Shown one piece after another: positions 26,473 through 35,595 of a DNA stretch of 64,000 nucleotides. The notes under the pieces are model-generated. The model did no database searches, was not told the origin of the DNA, and was given only the letters and a program-made list of their open reading frames with translations. The DNA comes from Candidatus Leptofilum gracile. Its GTDB lineage: Bacteria > Chloroflexota > Anaerolineae > Promineifilales > Promineifilaceae. Each line of letters starts with the position of its first letter. Within the stretch, counting starts at the first letter, position 1. Both the position numbers and the translations under genes were made by a program. The DNA lies in contig JADJOJ010000011.1 of NCBI GenBank assembly GCA_016713825.1, positions 310,001 through 374,000 on the forward strand. The letters are read 5' to 3'.

Positions 26473-29013
26473 ATGAGTGATCAGGTTAACTTGACGATTG
26501 ACGGCGTAGAACTGAGTGTGCCCAACGGTACGCTGGTGGTGGACGCCGCAAAAATGATTGAAAATCCGATTCCGGTTTTCTGTTACCATCCCAAAATGGC
26601 CCCGGTGGGCATGTGCCGCATGTGCCTGGTAGAAATTGGCCTGCCGGTGCGCGACCGCAACAGCGGTGAACCTGTGCTGAACGATGATGGCACGCCCCAG
26701 GTGAGCTTTCGCGGGTTGCAAACGGCCTGTACCGTGCAGGTGAGCGAAGGGATGGTGGTGCGGACGACTACCGAAGTGGTGACCAAAGCCCGCGAAGATG
26801 TGATTGAATTTTTGCTTACCAGCCACCCGCTAGATTGCCCCATCTGCGACAAAGGGGGCGAATGCCCGCTGCAAAACCTGACGATGGAGCACGGCAAGGG
26901 CACCAGCCGGATGGATTACAGCTTGAAGATGAAGTTAGACAAGCACGTACCGCTGGGTGAGCTCATTTACCTGGATCGGGAACGGTGCATTCAATGCGGC
27001 CGTTGCGTGCGCTTCCAGGAAGAAATTGTGGATGACCCGGTGATCCGCTTCCACAACCGGGGGCGTAGTCTGGAAATCGTGACGATGTCTGACCCTGGCT
27101 TTGACTCCTACTGGAGCGGTAACACGACAGATATTTGCCCGGTGGGCGCACTCACCACGGCCGATTTTCGCTTTGGCGCACGGCCCTGGGAACTAACCCC
27201 GGTGGCAACCCTTTCCCCACACTGCCCGTCTGGCGCGAACATGACGTTTAGTACGCGGCGCGAGGCAAAATCTGGCGGCCGTTCTGTGATTAAGCGGATC
27301 ATGCCCCGGCAGAATGAGCCGGTGAACGAGATTTGGATTTCAGACAGAGACCGCTTTGTACACCATTTTGCCGATGCGCCGGATCGCCTGAAGAAGCCCT
27401 TGATGCGCAAAAATGGCCAACTGGTTGAGGTGGAATGGGGCGAGGCGCTGGATGCCGTGGCCGGGAAGTTGCAGCAGAGTGGAACGGCCGTTGCCGGACT
27501 CAGCGGCGATCGCGTTAGCAACGAAGATATGTTCCTCTTCCAAAAGCTGTTCCGCCAGGGGTTGAAGAGCCACAATATTGATCTGGCCAACCGACGGCTG
27601 GCTGGCGGCGATGTGGTGGCCAAAGTGGGCATCAGCCAGGGTAGCAACCTGCTCAATTTGGGGCAGGGGGATGCCATTGTGGTAATCGCCAGCGATCTGC
27701 ATGAAGAGGTGCCGGTCTGGTGGCTGCGCGTGAAGCAAGCGGCCCAGCGTGGCGCGGAACTGGTGATTTTGAACCTGCGGCCCACGCGGCTGGACGAATG
27801 CTCCCGCAACGTCATCCATTACCAGCCAGGGCAGGCGATCGCCACCCTGCGCCAACTGGTGAACGACGCCAAAGTAGCCGCCGCCGATGCCGACAACAGC
27901 CCCATCAAAGCCGCTGCCGACGTGATTATGCAGGCCAACAATGTGGTTGCTTTTTACGGTGCGGAAGGGCTCACTTATGCTGAAACGGATGCAGTGGCCA
28001 GGCTGTTGGCCAATTTGCTGCTAATTAAAAATGAAGAAGCGTACGCTGGACGGCCGAATAATGGTCTCATTCCGGTGTGGCCGCATAACAACACGCAGGG
28101 TGCCTGGGATATGGGCATCCATCCCGCACTGGAGCCGGGCTACAAGCCAGCGGCCAAGCCCGGCATGCGCGCCAATGAGGTTTATGCTGCGGCCCAAACC
28201 GGCGCATTAAAAGCGCTGTTCCTACTGGCGGCTGATCCCATTGGTGATGGGTTGATGGCTGGCCGGGGCCAGCTAGACTTTTTGGTGGTGCAAGAGCTGT
28301 TTTTGACGGAAACGGCCGCTCAAGCCGATGTCGTGCTGCCTGCCCAAAGCTGGGCAGAGCGCGAAGGTACCTTCACCAGCGGCGAGCGCCGGGTGCAGCG
28401 GTACTATCCTGCCATCCAGCCAGTGGGTGAAGCCCGCCCCGATTGGCAGATTTTGGCCCAGATCGGCGAGCGCGTGGGGTTAGAGAAGCCCGCTTTTGCG
28501 GCCAGCCTTGTTTTCCGCGACCTGGCCAAAGCGGTGCCGCAGTACAAGGGCATGGATTACCGCGCCCTGGCCAGAGTAGAAAAGCAATGGCCAGACGTGG
28601 GCGGTGATGATCTGTACTACGGTGGCAACGCCTACGAAAACCGGGTGGGCCTGGGCATGCAGTGGCCGGCCGCGGCCGAATCTGGCGCTGTGGACCATTT
28701 TGAAGTGGCGGATGTCGATAGTGAGCTGCCGGGCAAGGTGGTTGTGGTCAGAACGGCCGCACTCTTCACCCCAGGCACGCTCATCAACCACACGGAACTG
28801 CTGCAAGCGCGTATGGCGCAGCCCACCTTGATCATTCAGGCGGCGGATGCGGCTAAGTTGCAGCTGGCGCAGGGTGAGAAGGTGATGGTTGAGGTGGCTG
28901 GGCGTGGGGTGGAAACGGCCGTACGCCTTAGTGAAGACACGCCAGAAGGCGTAGCCCTGCTGCGCGGCGTGCCCTACCAGGCAGGTTTGACAGAACTAAA
29001 AGTAATGGGGTAA
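26473..29013 (+). CDS. nuoG: NADH-quinone oxidoreductase subunit G
   Basis: The protein has 846 residues, the largest hydrophilic subunit. The N-terminal ferredoxin-like domain has FCYHPKMAPVGMCRMCLVE for a [2Fe-2S] cluster, LDCPICDKGGECPLQN for the His/Cys [4Fe-4S] cluster, and CIQCGRCVRF with a later CPVGAL for a third. The molybdopterin-like domain follows, but the place of the optional N7 cluster (ATLSPHCPSGANM) has only one Cys, so that cluster is absent. It is somewhat shorter than the E. coli protein. AAGAGGAAACGT stands before the next gene. Confidence 0.95.
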   Translation: MSDQVNLTIDGVELSVPNGTLVVDAAKMIENPIPVFCYHPKMAPVGMCRMCLVEIGLPVRDRNSGEPVLNDDGTPQVSFRGLQTACTVQVSEGMVVRTTTEVVTKAREDVIEFLLTSHPLDCPICDKGGECPLQNLTMEHGKGTSRMDYSLKMKLDKHVPLGELIYLDRERCIQCGRCVRFQEEIVDDPVIRFHNRGRSLEIVTMSDPGFDSYWSGNTTDICPVGALTTADFRFGARPWELTPVATLSPHCPSGANMTFSTRREAKSGGRSVIKRIMPRQNEPVNEIWISDRDRFVHHFADAPDRLKKPLMRKNGQLVEVEWGEALDAVAGKLQQSGTAVAGLSGDRVSNEDMFLFQKLFRQGLKSHNIDLANRRLAGGDVVAKVGISQGSNLLNLGQGDAIVVIASDLHEEVPVWWLRVKQAAQRGAELVILNLRPTRLDECSRNVIHYQPGQAIATLRQLVNDAKVAAADADNSPIKAAADVIMQANNVVAFYGAEGLTYAETDAVARLLANLLLIKNEEAYAGRPNNGLIPVWPHNNTQGAWDMGIHPALEPGYKPAAKPGMRANEVYAAAQTGALKALFLLAADPIGDGLMAGRGQLDFLVVQELFLTETAAQADVVLPAQSWAEREGTFTSGERRVQRYYPAIQPVGEARPDWQILAQIGERVGLEKPAFAASLVFRDLAKAVPQYKGMDYRALARVEKQWPDVGGDDLYYGGNAYENRVGLGMQWPAAAESGAVDHFEVADVDSELPGKVVVVRTAALFTPGTLINHTELLQARMAQPTLIIQAADAAKLQLAQGEKVMVEVAGRGVETAVRLSEDTPEGVALLRGVPYQAGLTELKVMG

Positions 29014-29015
29014 CT

Positions 29016-29073
29016 GAGTAATTACGAAATTAAAAGACCCAATTACTTAATTATCTAATTACCAATTACTTCG
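29016..29073. repeat. Word-type inverted repeat between nuoG and nuoH
   Basis: GAGTAATTACGAAATT faces AATTACTTAATTATCTAATT and AATTACTTCG. It starts directly after the nuoG stop and ends just before the nuoH ribosome site AAGAGGAAAC. The words match the elements at 31589 and 42525. Confidence 0.65.
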
Positions 29074-29086
29074 TAAGAGGAAACGT

Positions 29087-30187
29087 ATGACACCAGGACA
29101 AATAGCGCTGCGAGCCTTGATTGTGGGGTTCATCGTCTCATTTGCCATCATTACCGGGTTTGCCTACACCACGCTGCTAGAGCGTAAGGTGTTGGCTCGC
29201 TTGCAGCACCGTGTTGGCCCCAACCGAGCGGGTTACATTCCGCTGCCCCGCCGTGGCGGTGGCCCAGAGCGCAAGCTGCTGGCCGGTTTTTTGCAGCCTG
29301 CGGCCGATGCTGTAAAGCTGTTCTTCAAAGAAGATATGACGCCGGGCAAGGTGGATCGCATCACCTACACCCTGGCCCCGATGATTACCGTGATGCCGGC
29401 CATTATTTTGCTGGCGGTAATTCCCTGGGCGGGCGAAATCACCATTTTTGGGGCGGAATTTACCCCTTATTTTGCCATCGCTCCCGGTTTGAACGTGGCC
29501 GTGCTCTTTTTGTTGGCGATCACCTCGATTAGTGTGTATGGGGTGGTTTTGGCTGGTTGGGCGTCAAATAGCAAATACGCAATTCTTGGTGGCATTCGTG
29601 CTTCGGCACAGATGATTAGCTATGAACTGGCGTTGGGTTTGACGGTGCTCATTCCTATCATGCTGGCCGATTCAATGAACCTGGGCGACATTGTGGCCGC
29701 GCAGGCCAATGGTTGGTTTGTCTTTCGGCAGCCGCTGGCCGCCATCGTCTTTTTCATCGGCATGATGGCAGAATTGCAGCGGGCACCGTTTGACCTGCTA
29801 GAAGCGGAACAGGAGCTGTCTGCTGGCTTCAACGTGGAGTACAGCGGGATGCGCTTTGGCATGTTCTTTATGGCTGAATATATGAAGATGATTATCTTCA
29901 GCGCGATTATTGTTGTGCTCTTTTTTGGCGGTTATCGTGGGCCATTTGTGGATCAGCTGCCCGGTTTGGGCTTCCTTTACATGATTTTGAAGATTATTTT
30001 CTTCCTGTTCATGATGATTTGGATTCGTGCCTCATTCCCTCGCTTCCGTTACGATCAGCTGATGGGCTTGGGCTGGAAGCGGCTGCTGCCGATTTCTGTG
30101 TTCAACTTTATCATCGTGGCCGTTTTTATTGTGCTGCAAGAAGAAGGTGTATTTGATTCGCTGCTGAAACTTTTGGGTGTCGGTTAG
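29087..30187 (+). CDS. nuoH: NADH-quinone oxidoreductase subunit H
   Basis: The protein has 366 residues with about eight transmembrane helices. It closes the quinone tunnel at the junction of the two arms. YTTLLERKVLARLQHRVGPN (loop 1), QPAADAVKLFFKED and the acidic loop LQRAPFDLLEAEQELSAGFN are hallmark motifs. The terminal helices (FLFMMIWIRASFPRFRYDQL) are also typical. It is co-transcribed with nuoI six bases away from the latter's ribosome site. Confidence 0.96.
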   Translation: MTPGQIALRALIVGFIVSFAIITGFAYTTLLERKVLARLQHRVGPNRAGYIPLPRRGGGPERKLLAGFLQPAADAVKLFFKEDMTPGKVDRITYTLAPMITVMPAIILLAVIPWAGEITIFGAEFTPYFAIAPGLNVAVLFLLAITSISVYGVVLAGWASNSKYAILGGIRASAQMISYELALGLTVLIPIMLADSMNLGDIVAAQANGWFVFRQPLAAIVFFIGMMAELQRAPFDLLEAEQELSAGFNVEYSGMRFGMFFMAEYMKMIIFSAIIVVLFFGGYRGPFVDQLPGLGFLYMILKIIFFLFMMIWIRASFPRFRYDQLMGLGWKRLLPISVFNFIIVAVFIVLQEEGVFDSLLKLLGVG

Positions 30188-30205
30188 CGGTTTTTGGAGA
30201 AAGCT

Positions 30206-30706
30206 ATGATTGGTGAACTCATAAAAGGGATGGCGACAACGCTGAAGCATATGTTTCGCGACCCGGTGACGATTCAATATCCCGACATTAAACGGCCGCC
30301 ACGTACCCGATTCAAGGGGCGGCATGAGCTAAAGCGGTATGACAATGGTTTGGAACGGTGCATTGGCTGCTCGCTGTGCGCGGCGGCTTGCCCGGCGGAC
30401 GCGATTTTTGTGGAAGCGTCTGAAAATACGGATGAGCAGCGGTTTTCGCCTGGCGAACGATACGCCAGCACGTATGAAATCAACATGCTGCGCTGCATTT
30501 TTTGCGGCTACTGTGAAGATGCCTGCCCGACGCAAGCGATTGTGCTGGAAAACAAGTACGAGCTGAGCTTTTACGACCGGGCAAGCGCCATTTACACAAA
30601 AGAAATGCTGATTGTGGATGTGCCGGTCAATGGCAACCCGACGCCACAAGCGGTAGAGCCGGGCACGTTCGATAAACCCATCCCCGATATGGAGGATCCT
30701 CGGTAA
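30206..30706 (+). CDS. nuoI: NADH-quinone oxidoreductase subunit I
   Basis: The protein has 166 residues, the ferredoxin-like 23-kDa subunit with two [4Fe-4S] clusters, N6a and N6b. The ligand motifs are CIGCSLCAAACPADAI and CIFCGYCEDACPTQAI. Start ATG 30206 is five bases behind GGAGA; an upstream TTG at 30194 overlaps that site and is rejected. The N-terminal amphipathic helix (LIKGMATTLKHMF) lies against the membrane arm. Confidence 0.96.
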   Translation: MIGELIKGMATTLKHMFRDPVTIQYPDIKRPPRTRFKGRHELKRYDNGLERCIGCSLCAAACPADAIFVEASENTDEQRFSPGERYASTYEINMLRCIFCGYCEDACPTQAIVLENKYELSFYDRASAIYTKEMLIVDVPVNGNPTPQAVEPGTFDKPIPDMEDPR

Positions 30707-30736
30707 GCGTTACGGGGAGAAGGAAAGGCGACTGGA

Positions 30737-31258
30737 ATGGGAAGTGGATCTGTTTTTATTGTATTCATCTTGATGGCGCTGGTGTCGGTTTCGGCGGCCG
30801 TCATGATGTTGCTCAGCAAAAATGCGGTGCATAGCGCATTGTGGCTGGTGCTCAATTTCACGGCGATTGCTGTGCTGTATGTTGTTTTGAATGCGCCTTT
30901 TATTGCGATGGTGCAAATTACGGTGTATGCCGGGGCGATCATGGTGCTTTTTTTGTTTGTGATCATGCTTTTGGGTGCAGAACAGTTACAGGGTATTAGC
31001 GGTGTTCATGGCACTGAGCGGTATCATCGGGCGGTGGCGTTTGTGTTGGTGGCGCTGTTGGTAGTGGGTTTTGGCGTTGTGATATTTAATGGCGGTACAG
31101 GTGGGGGGGAAACGGCCGTAATCGATGCCAGCCCCGTCGCTTTAGGTTTACGCTTGTTTGAAGCATACGTCCTCCCCTTTGAAGTCACCGGTATTCTGCT
31201 GCTCGCCGCCATCATCGGTGTTGCCGTATTCACCCGCCGGAAGAAAAAAGAGGCCTAA
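30737..31258 (+). CDS. nuoJ: NADH-quinone oxidoreductase subunit J
   Basis: The protein has 173 residues and five predicted transmembrane helices. It shows the NuoJ pattern NAVHSALWLVLNFTAIAVLY and MVQITVYAGAIMVLFLFVIM, where the helix-3 pi-bulge is involved in coupling. It is followed four bases later by nuoK. Confidence 0.94.
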   Translation: MGSGSVFIVFILMALVSVSAAVMMLLSKNAVHSALWLVLNFTAIAVLYVVLNAPFIAMVQITVYAGAIMVLFLFVIMLLGAEQLQGISGVHGTERYHRAVAFVLVALLVVGFGVVIFNGGTGGGETAVIDASPVALGLRLFEAYVLPFEVTGILLLAAIIGVAVFTRRKKKEA

Positions 31259-31262
31259 AATT

Positions 31263-31568
31263 ATGGAACTCACCATTGACTGGTACATTGGCCTAAGCGC
31301 TATTTTATTCTCGCTCGGTGCACTCGGCGTTTTAACCCGCCGCAATGCTATTATTGTTTTCATGTCAATCGAAATGATGCTCAACGCCGCCAACCTCGCT
31401 TTTGTGGCCTTTGCCCGTCATCTTGGCGACCTGGACGGGCAGGTGTTGGTCTTCTTTGTCATCACCGTAGCCGCCGCCGAAGTTGCTGTGGGGCTGGCGC
31501 TGATCGTCACTATTTTCCGCAGCAAGAAGAGCATCAATATCGACGAAATCAACTTAATGAAAGGTTGA
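31263..31568 (+). CDS. nuoK: NADH-quinone oxidoreductase subunit K
   Basis: The protein has 101 residues and three transmembrane helices. The conserved buried Glu occurs in IVFMSIEMMLNAANLAFVAF, and the second in VAAAEVAVGLALIV; both take part in proton translocation in this MrpC-like subunit. The correct start is ATG 31263, four bases after the nuoJ stop, with AGAGG upstream. A longer reading from 31158 would overlap nuoJ and is rejected. Confidence 0.95.
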   Translation: MELTIDWYIGLSAILFSLGALGVLTRRNAIIVFMSIEMMLNAANLAFVAFARHLGDLDGQVLVFFVITVAAAEVAVGLALIVTIFRSKKSINIDEINLMKG

Positions 31569-31588
31569 TGGACGACTAATAGGAGGAA

Positions 31589-31652
31589 ATTACTCAATTA
31601 CTCAATTACTCAATTACCATGTAATTAAGTAATTAGGTAATTAGGTAATTAG
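31589..31652. repeat. Word-type inverted repeat between the nuoL ribosome site and its start codon
   Basis: Three copies of AATTACTC are followed by GTAATTAA and three GTAATTAG words. A consensus AGGAGG (31582-31587) lies immediately upstream, while the nuoL ATG lies immediately downstream. Folding the repeat would bring the ribosome site to about normal distance from the ATG. Positions may be off by one base. Confidence 0.7.
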
Positions 31653-31658
31653 CAATTT

Positions 31659-33884
31659 ATGGGAATTTTCGGATTAGCTCCTCTACTTCTGGTTTTTCCA
31701 CTCATTGGCGTTTTGTTCAACGGTCTGGTTGGTCGGCGCTTTGTGGAATACAACCGGCAAACCGGTGAAAAATGGTCTGGCTGGTTTGGCAGCCTCATGG
31801 CGCTCAGCGCCTTCGCCATTGCCGTAGCCATGTTCTTTGGCCTGGGCGCACATGAATTTCACGCCGAAACCGTCGTTTTGTTCGACTGGATTCACGTGGG
31901 CGATTTTTATGTGCCGTGGGCCATGCAAATTGATACGCTTTCCGTGACGATGATGCTGGTGGTAACGGGCGTGGGTTCGCTCATTCACATTTACGCCATC
32001 GGCTACATGCACGGCGACCCCAACTTCTCCCGCTTCTTCACCTACCTGAACCTGTTCCTGTTCTTCATGCTCATTTTGGTGTCGGGCAACAACTACCTGA
32101 TGCTGTTTGTGGGCTGGGAAGGTGTCGGTTTGTGCTCCTTCCTGCTGATTGGCTTCTGGTTCGACCGGGTGAACGAAAAAGGCGAGACGATGAACGCCAA
32201 CGCCGCCCGCAAAGCATTTGTGGCCAACCGCGTCGGCGACCTGGCCATGATTTTGGCGATGACCCTCACCTTCTGGACCTTCAAATCCCTGGAGTTCCAG
32301 CCGGTGTTCGACAGCGCCGTGGAGATGTTTGAAAGCGGCCACATGGTACATTTTGGTGCCTTTGAAGCCACGCTGGGTGGCGTGCTGACGGCCATCACTG
32401 CCCTGTTTTTGGCGGGGGCGGCCGGTAAATCGGCACAGATTCCGCTGTACGTCTGGCTGCCAGACGCGATGGCTGGCCCGACGCCGGTTTCGGCCCTCAT
32501 CCACGCCGCCACGATGGTGACCTCTGGTATTTACCTGATTGTGCGCAGCAATGTGCTGTTTGAGATCGTGCGTGCCAGTGAAGTTGTGATTCCGGGTATC
32601 AATATCTCTTCGCCTGATTTGGTGGCGTTGACGGGGGCGGCAACGGCCGTATTTGCCGGTCTCATCGCTTTTACCCAGTTCGACATCAAAAAAGTGCTGG
32701 CCTACTCCACGGTTAGCCAGCTGGGCTTTATGATTGCGGCCGTAGGCATGGGCGCGTACGTGGCCGGTATGTTCCACCTCATTACCCACGCCTTCTTCAA
32801 GGCGCTGCTCTTCCTCGGCTCCGGCTCCGTCATTCACGGCATGGAGCATGGGCACCATCACCTCTCACACGGCCACCACGATGAGCACGACACCTTTGAC
32901 CCGCAGGATATGCGCACGATGGGCGGCTTGCGCCACAAAATGCCAACGACGTTTGCCGTCTACATGATTGGCTCCCTGGCGTTGGCAGGCATTGTGCCCC
33001 TGGCCGGCTTCTGGTCCAAAGATGAAATTTTGGCCCATGCTGGCACCAATCCTGGGTGGATTTTCACCGTTGTGTACTGGATGCTAACGGTTGCCGCGTT
33101 CTGCACTGCTTTTTACATGGGCCGCCAGCTGAAGATGACCTTCTTTGGCAAACCGCGCCATGCCGCGGCCGAGCATGCGGAAGAGAGCTCACCTTTGATG
33201 ACACGGCCGTTAATGGTTTTGGCTGCTTTGGCTGTGCTGGGTGGCCTGCTCAACTTCCCCTTCTTCAGCGAATCTGCTTACAAAGCTGCCTCCGAGGCGC
33301 ATGATTACGGCATCAACCTCGCCCTGGAACATTGGTTAGAGCATTCAATTGCTTCATTCGAGCTATCGGAAGAAGGCATTGTGCACATGCCGCACACCCC
33401 AACCTGGATTCAGTTTGATGTGGCCATCATTTCCACCATCCTGGCTGTGGTGGCGCTGTTGGCCGCCGTCTTCCTGGTTTACCGCAACCGCTGGCAAACG
33501 GCCGATGAGCGCGACCCGCTGCAAAGCACCCCCATCTGGTGGATGGCCGTGCTGCCGTTTGACACCCTGTACATGAAAGGGATCATCCCCCTCTTCAACC
33601 GACTGGCCGACTTCCTCGGCTACAAAATTGATTGGGATTTATGGCACAACTTTGTGCATGAACGCATCATCCGCGACACGTTTGTGGGCTTTGCCAACTT
33701 CGCCTCCGATGTTTTGGACCGACAGGGCGTCGATGGCCTGGTGAACGGTGCCGGGCAGTTAACCCGCTGGTTGTCTGGCGGCTTGCGGATGTCTCAGACT
33801 GGTTACGCTCGTACCTACGCCTTAAGCATTTTGTTGGGTACGGTGGCTCTTTTGGCTTACTTCTTGTGGCCCGTCATTTTTTAA
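31659..33884 (+). CDS. nuoL: NADH-quinone oxidoreductase subunit L
   Basis: The protein has 741 residues and is the distal antiporter-like proton-pumping subunit, with about 15 or more transmembrane helices and the long lateral helix expected near the C-terminus. Key blocks are LFVGWEGVGLCSFLLIGFWF, AAGKSAQIPLYVWLPDAMAG and TPVSALIHAATMVTSG, and the proton-channel Lys/His positions in HLITHAFFKALLFLGSG. A His-rich loop (HGHHHLSHGHHDEHD) may bind metal. The nearest good ribosome site is separated from the ATG by a word repeat. A REP-like pair separates it from nuoM. Confidence 0.96.
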   Translation: MGIFGLAPLLLVFPLIGVLFNGLVGRRFVEYNRQTGEKWSGWFGSLMALSAFAIAVAMFFGLGAHEFHAETVVLFDWIHVGDFYVPWAMQIDTLSVTMMLVVTGVGSLIHIYAIGYMHGDPNFSRFFTYLNLFLFFMLILVSGNNYLMLFVGWEGVGLCSFLLIGFWFDRVNEKGETMNANAARKAFVANRVGDLAMILAMTLTFWTFKSLEFQPVFDSAVEMFESGHMVHFGAFEATLGGVLTAITALFLAGAAGKSAQIPLYVWLPDAMAGPTPVSALIHAATMVTSGIYLIVRSNVLFEIVRASEVVIPGINISSPDLVALTGAATAVFAGLIAFTQFDIKKVLAYSTVSQLGFMIAAVGMGAYVAGMFHLITHAFFKALLFLGSGSVIHGMEHGHHHLSHGHHDEHDTFDPQDMRTMGGLRHKMPTTFAVYMIGSLALAGIVPLAGFWSKDEILAHAGTNPGWIFTVVYWMLTVAAFCTAFYMGRQLKMTFFGKPRHAAAEHAEESSPLMTRPLMVLAALAVLGGLLNFPFFSESAYKAASEAHDYGINLALEHWLEHSIASFELSEEGIVHMPHTPTWIQFDVAIISTILAVVALLAAVFLVYRNRWQTADERDPLQSTPIWWMAVLPFDTLYMKGIIPLFNRLADFLGYKIDWDLWHNFVHERIIRDTFVGFANFASDVLDRQGVDGLVNGAGQLTRWLSGGLRMSQTGYARTYALSILLGTVALLAYFLWPVIF

Positions 33885-33900
33885 TAAGGATACTTTTGAT

Positions 33901-33969
33901 TGTCAGGCCCGCAAAAATGGGCATCCGAAACAGGCATAGAAATGGATTCCCGCCTGTGCGGGAATGACA
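33901..33969. repeat. Paired REP-like unit between nuoL and nuoM
   Basis: TGTCAGGCCCGCAAAAATGG (33901-33920) is a degenerate inverse of ATGGATTCCCGCC and GTGCGGGAATGACA (ending 33969). The pair fills most of the nuoL-nuoM gap. Confidence 0.6.
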
Positions 33970-34004
33970 CGGAAAAGGAAACCAACTAGGTTTTTGGAGA
34001 AAGA

Positions 34005-35501
34005 ATGGGCATTTTATCACTTCTAACATTTTTCCCGCTGATTGGCGTTGTTGCCTTGCTGATCATGCGCAAAGCGTCTGATAACGCGCTGAAATGGGTG
34101 GCCATCAGCACAGCAATTGCTACCTTTGGTATGTCGCTGGTGGTTCTGGGTCAGTTTGAGACGGGCGTTGCTGGTTTGCAACTGATCGATCGCTTTGAAT
34201 GGATTGAGGCGTGGGGCATTGAGTACCACATGGGGATTGATGGCATCAGCATTTTGATGGTGCTGTTGACCACCTTCATCATGATGCTGGCCATCCCCTC
34301 TTCCTGGAATGCGATTAGCAGCCAGGTTCGGCAATATTACATTTTCATGCTGCTGCTGGAAGTGGGTATGCTGGGCGTCTTCCTGGCGCAGGATTTGTTC
34401 CTGTTCTACATCTTCTGGGAGTTCACCCTGGTGCCGATGTATTTCCTGATTGGCATTTGGGGCGGCAAAAACCGGGTGTACGCGGCCATCAAATTCTTCC
34501 TGTACACGATGGCTGGCTCGTTGCTGATGCTGCTAGGCATTTTGTACATGGGAATCACCAACGACACGTTCTCGCTGCCAGATTTGATTTCTGGGCGGGC
34601 GGCGTTTGCCGACGTGCAGAATTGGCTGTTCCTCGGCTTTGCCATCGCCTTTGCCATCAAAGTGCCGATTTTCCCCTTCCACTCCTGGCTGCCTGATGCG
34701 CATACGGAAGCGCCCACGGCTGGTTCTGTCATTCTGGCGGGTGTGCTGCTGAAGATGGGTACGTACGGTTTTATTCGGTTTAACCTGCCGCTGTTCCCGG
34801 AAGCGTCGGTGGAATTTGCGCCCGCGATTGCGGTGCTGGCCATTATCGGCATCATTTACGGCGCGATCGTGTCGTTTGCCCAGAAGGATGTGAAGAAGCT
34901 GGTGGCTTACTCCAGTATCAGCCATTTGGGGTTTGTGATGCTGGGTATTTTCTCGCTGAACAACCAGGGCATTCAGGGCGCGATTTTGCAGGGCGTAAAC
35001 CACGGTATTAGCTCTGGCGCGTTGTTCTTTATTGTGGGTGTGCTGTACGAGCAGCGCCACACGCGTGAAATTAAAGAGTACGGCGGTGTGTGGAAGGCGA
35101 TGCCGGTGTTTAGCGCGTTGACGCTGATTGTGACGCTGTCTAGCATGGGTTTGCCTGGGTTGAACGGCTTTGTGGGCGAGTTTACCATTTTGCTGGGTTC
35201 GATGGGGGCAGAGTCGCTAGGGGCCAGTCCGTGGATTTTCACTGCTTTTGCCACGACGGGCGTGATTTTAGCGGCCGTTTACCTGCTGTGGATGTTCCAA
35301 CGGGTGTTCATGGGGCCGCTGGACAATCCGGCCAATGAGAAGCTGCGCGATTTGAACAGCGGCGAGCTGGCCATTATGTTGTCTTTCATGCTGTTTATTA
35401 TTTGGATTGGGGTAGCGCCCTCTGGCTTCTTTAGCTTGATGGATGGGACTGTTTCAAAATTGGTGGCGGATATTGGTTCGGTGTTGCTTGCTGGCCAATG
35501 A
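34005..35501 (+). CDS. nuoM: NADH-quinone oxidoreductase subunit M
   Basis: The protein has 498 residues and about 14 transmembrane helices, an antiporter-like proton-pumping subunit. Family blocks are FYIFWEFTLVPMYFLIGIWG (with the channel Glu), AIKVPIFPFHSWLPDAHTEA and VAYSSISHLGFVMLGIFSLN. GGAGAAAGA precedes the ATG. It is the last gene of the operon: a strong terminator and an unrelated gene follow, and no nuoN is present. Confidence 0.96.
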   Translation: MGILSLLTFFPLIGVVALLIMRKASDNALKWVAISTAIATFGMSLVVLGQFETGVAGLQLIDRFEWIEAWGIEYHMGIDGISILMVLLTTFIMMLAIPSSWNAISSQVRQYYIFMLLLEVGMLGVFLAQDLFLFYIFWEFTLVPMYFLIGIWGGKNRVYAAIKFFLYTMAGSLLMLLGILYMGITNDTFSLPDLISGRAAFADVQNWLFLGFAIAFAIKVPIFPFHSWLPDAHTEAPTAGSVILAGVLLKMGTYGFIRFNLPLFPEASVEFAPAIAVLAIIGIIYGAIVSFAQKDVKKLVAYSSISHLGFVMLGIFSLNNQGIQGAILQGVNHGISSGALFFIVGVLYEQRHTREIKEYGGVWKAMPVFSALTLIVTLSSMGLPGLNGFVGEFTILLGSMGAESLGASPWIFTAFATTGVILAAVYLLWMFQRVFMGPLDNPANEKLRDLNSGELAIMLSFMLFIIWIGVAPSGFFSLMDGTVSKLVADIGSVLLAGQ

Positions 35502-35531
35502 TCACGTAGGGGAACAGCTGACATCTCGACA

Positions 35532-35560
35532 TTGACGCAGGCGGCGCTGGTGTGTACGAT
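35532..35560 (+). promoter_or_regulatory. Possible promoter of the metallophosphoesterase gene
   Basis: TTGACG (35532-35537) and TACGAT (35555-35560) are 17 bases apart. They overlap the nuo terminator hairpin, so the same bases may end one transcript and start the next. Confidence 0.35.
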
Positions 35561-35588
35561 TGGTACACTCAGCGCCGTTTTTTCTTTT
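35543..35588 (+). terminator. Intrinsic terminator of the nuo operon
   Basis: GGCGCTG (35543-35549) pairs with CAGCGCC (35570-35576), extended inward by TGTAC/GTACA around a small loop and followed by TTTTTTCTTTT. It marks the operon end directly after nuoM. Confidence 0.85.
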
Positions 35589-35595
35589 GAATTCT

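Noticed and set aside
31683..32861. Open frame of 392 codons opposite nuoL
   Set aside because: It is a His/Arg/Gln-rich antisense frame without motifs; nuoL is unmistakable on the other strand.
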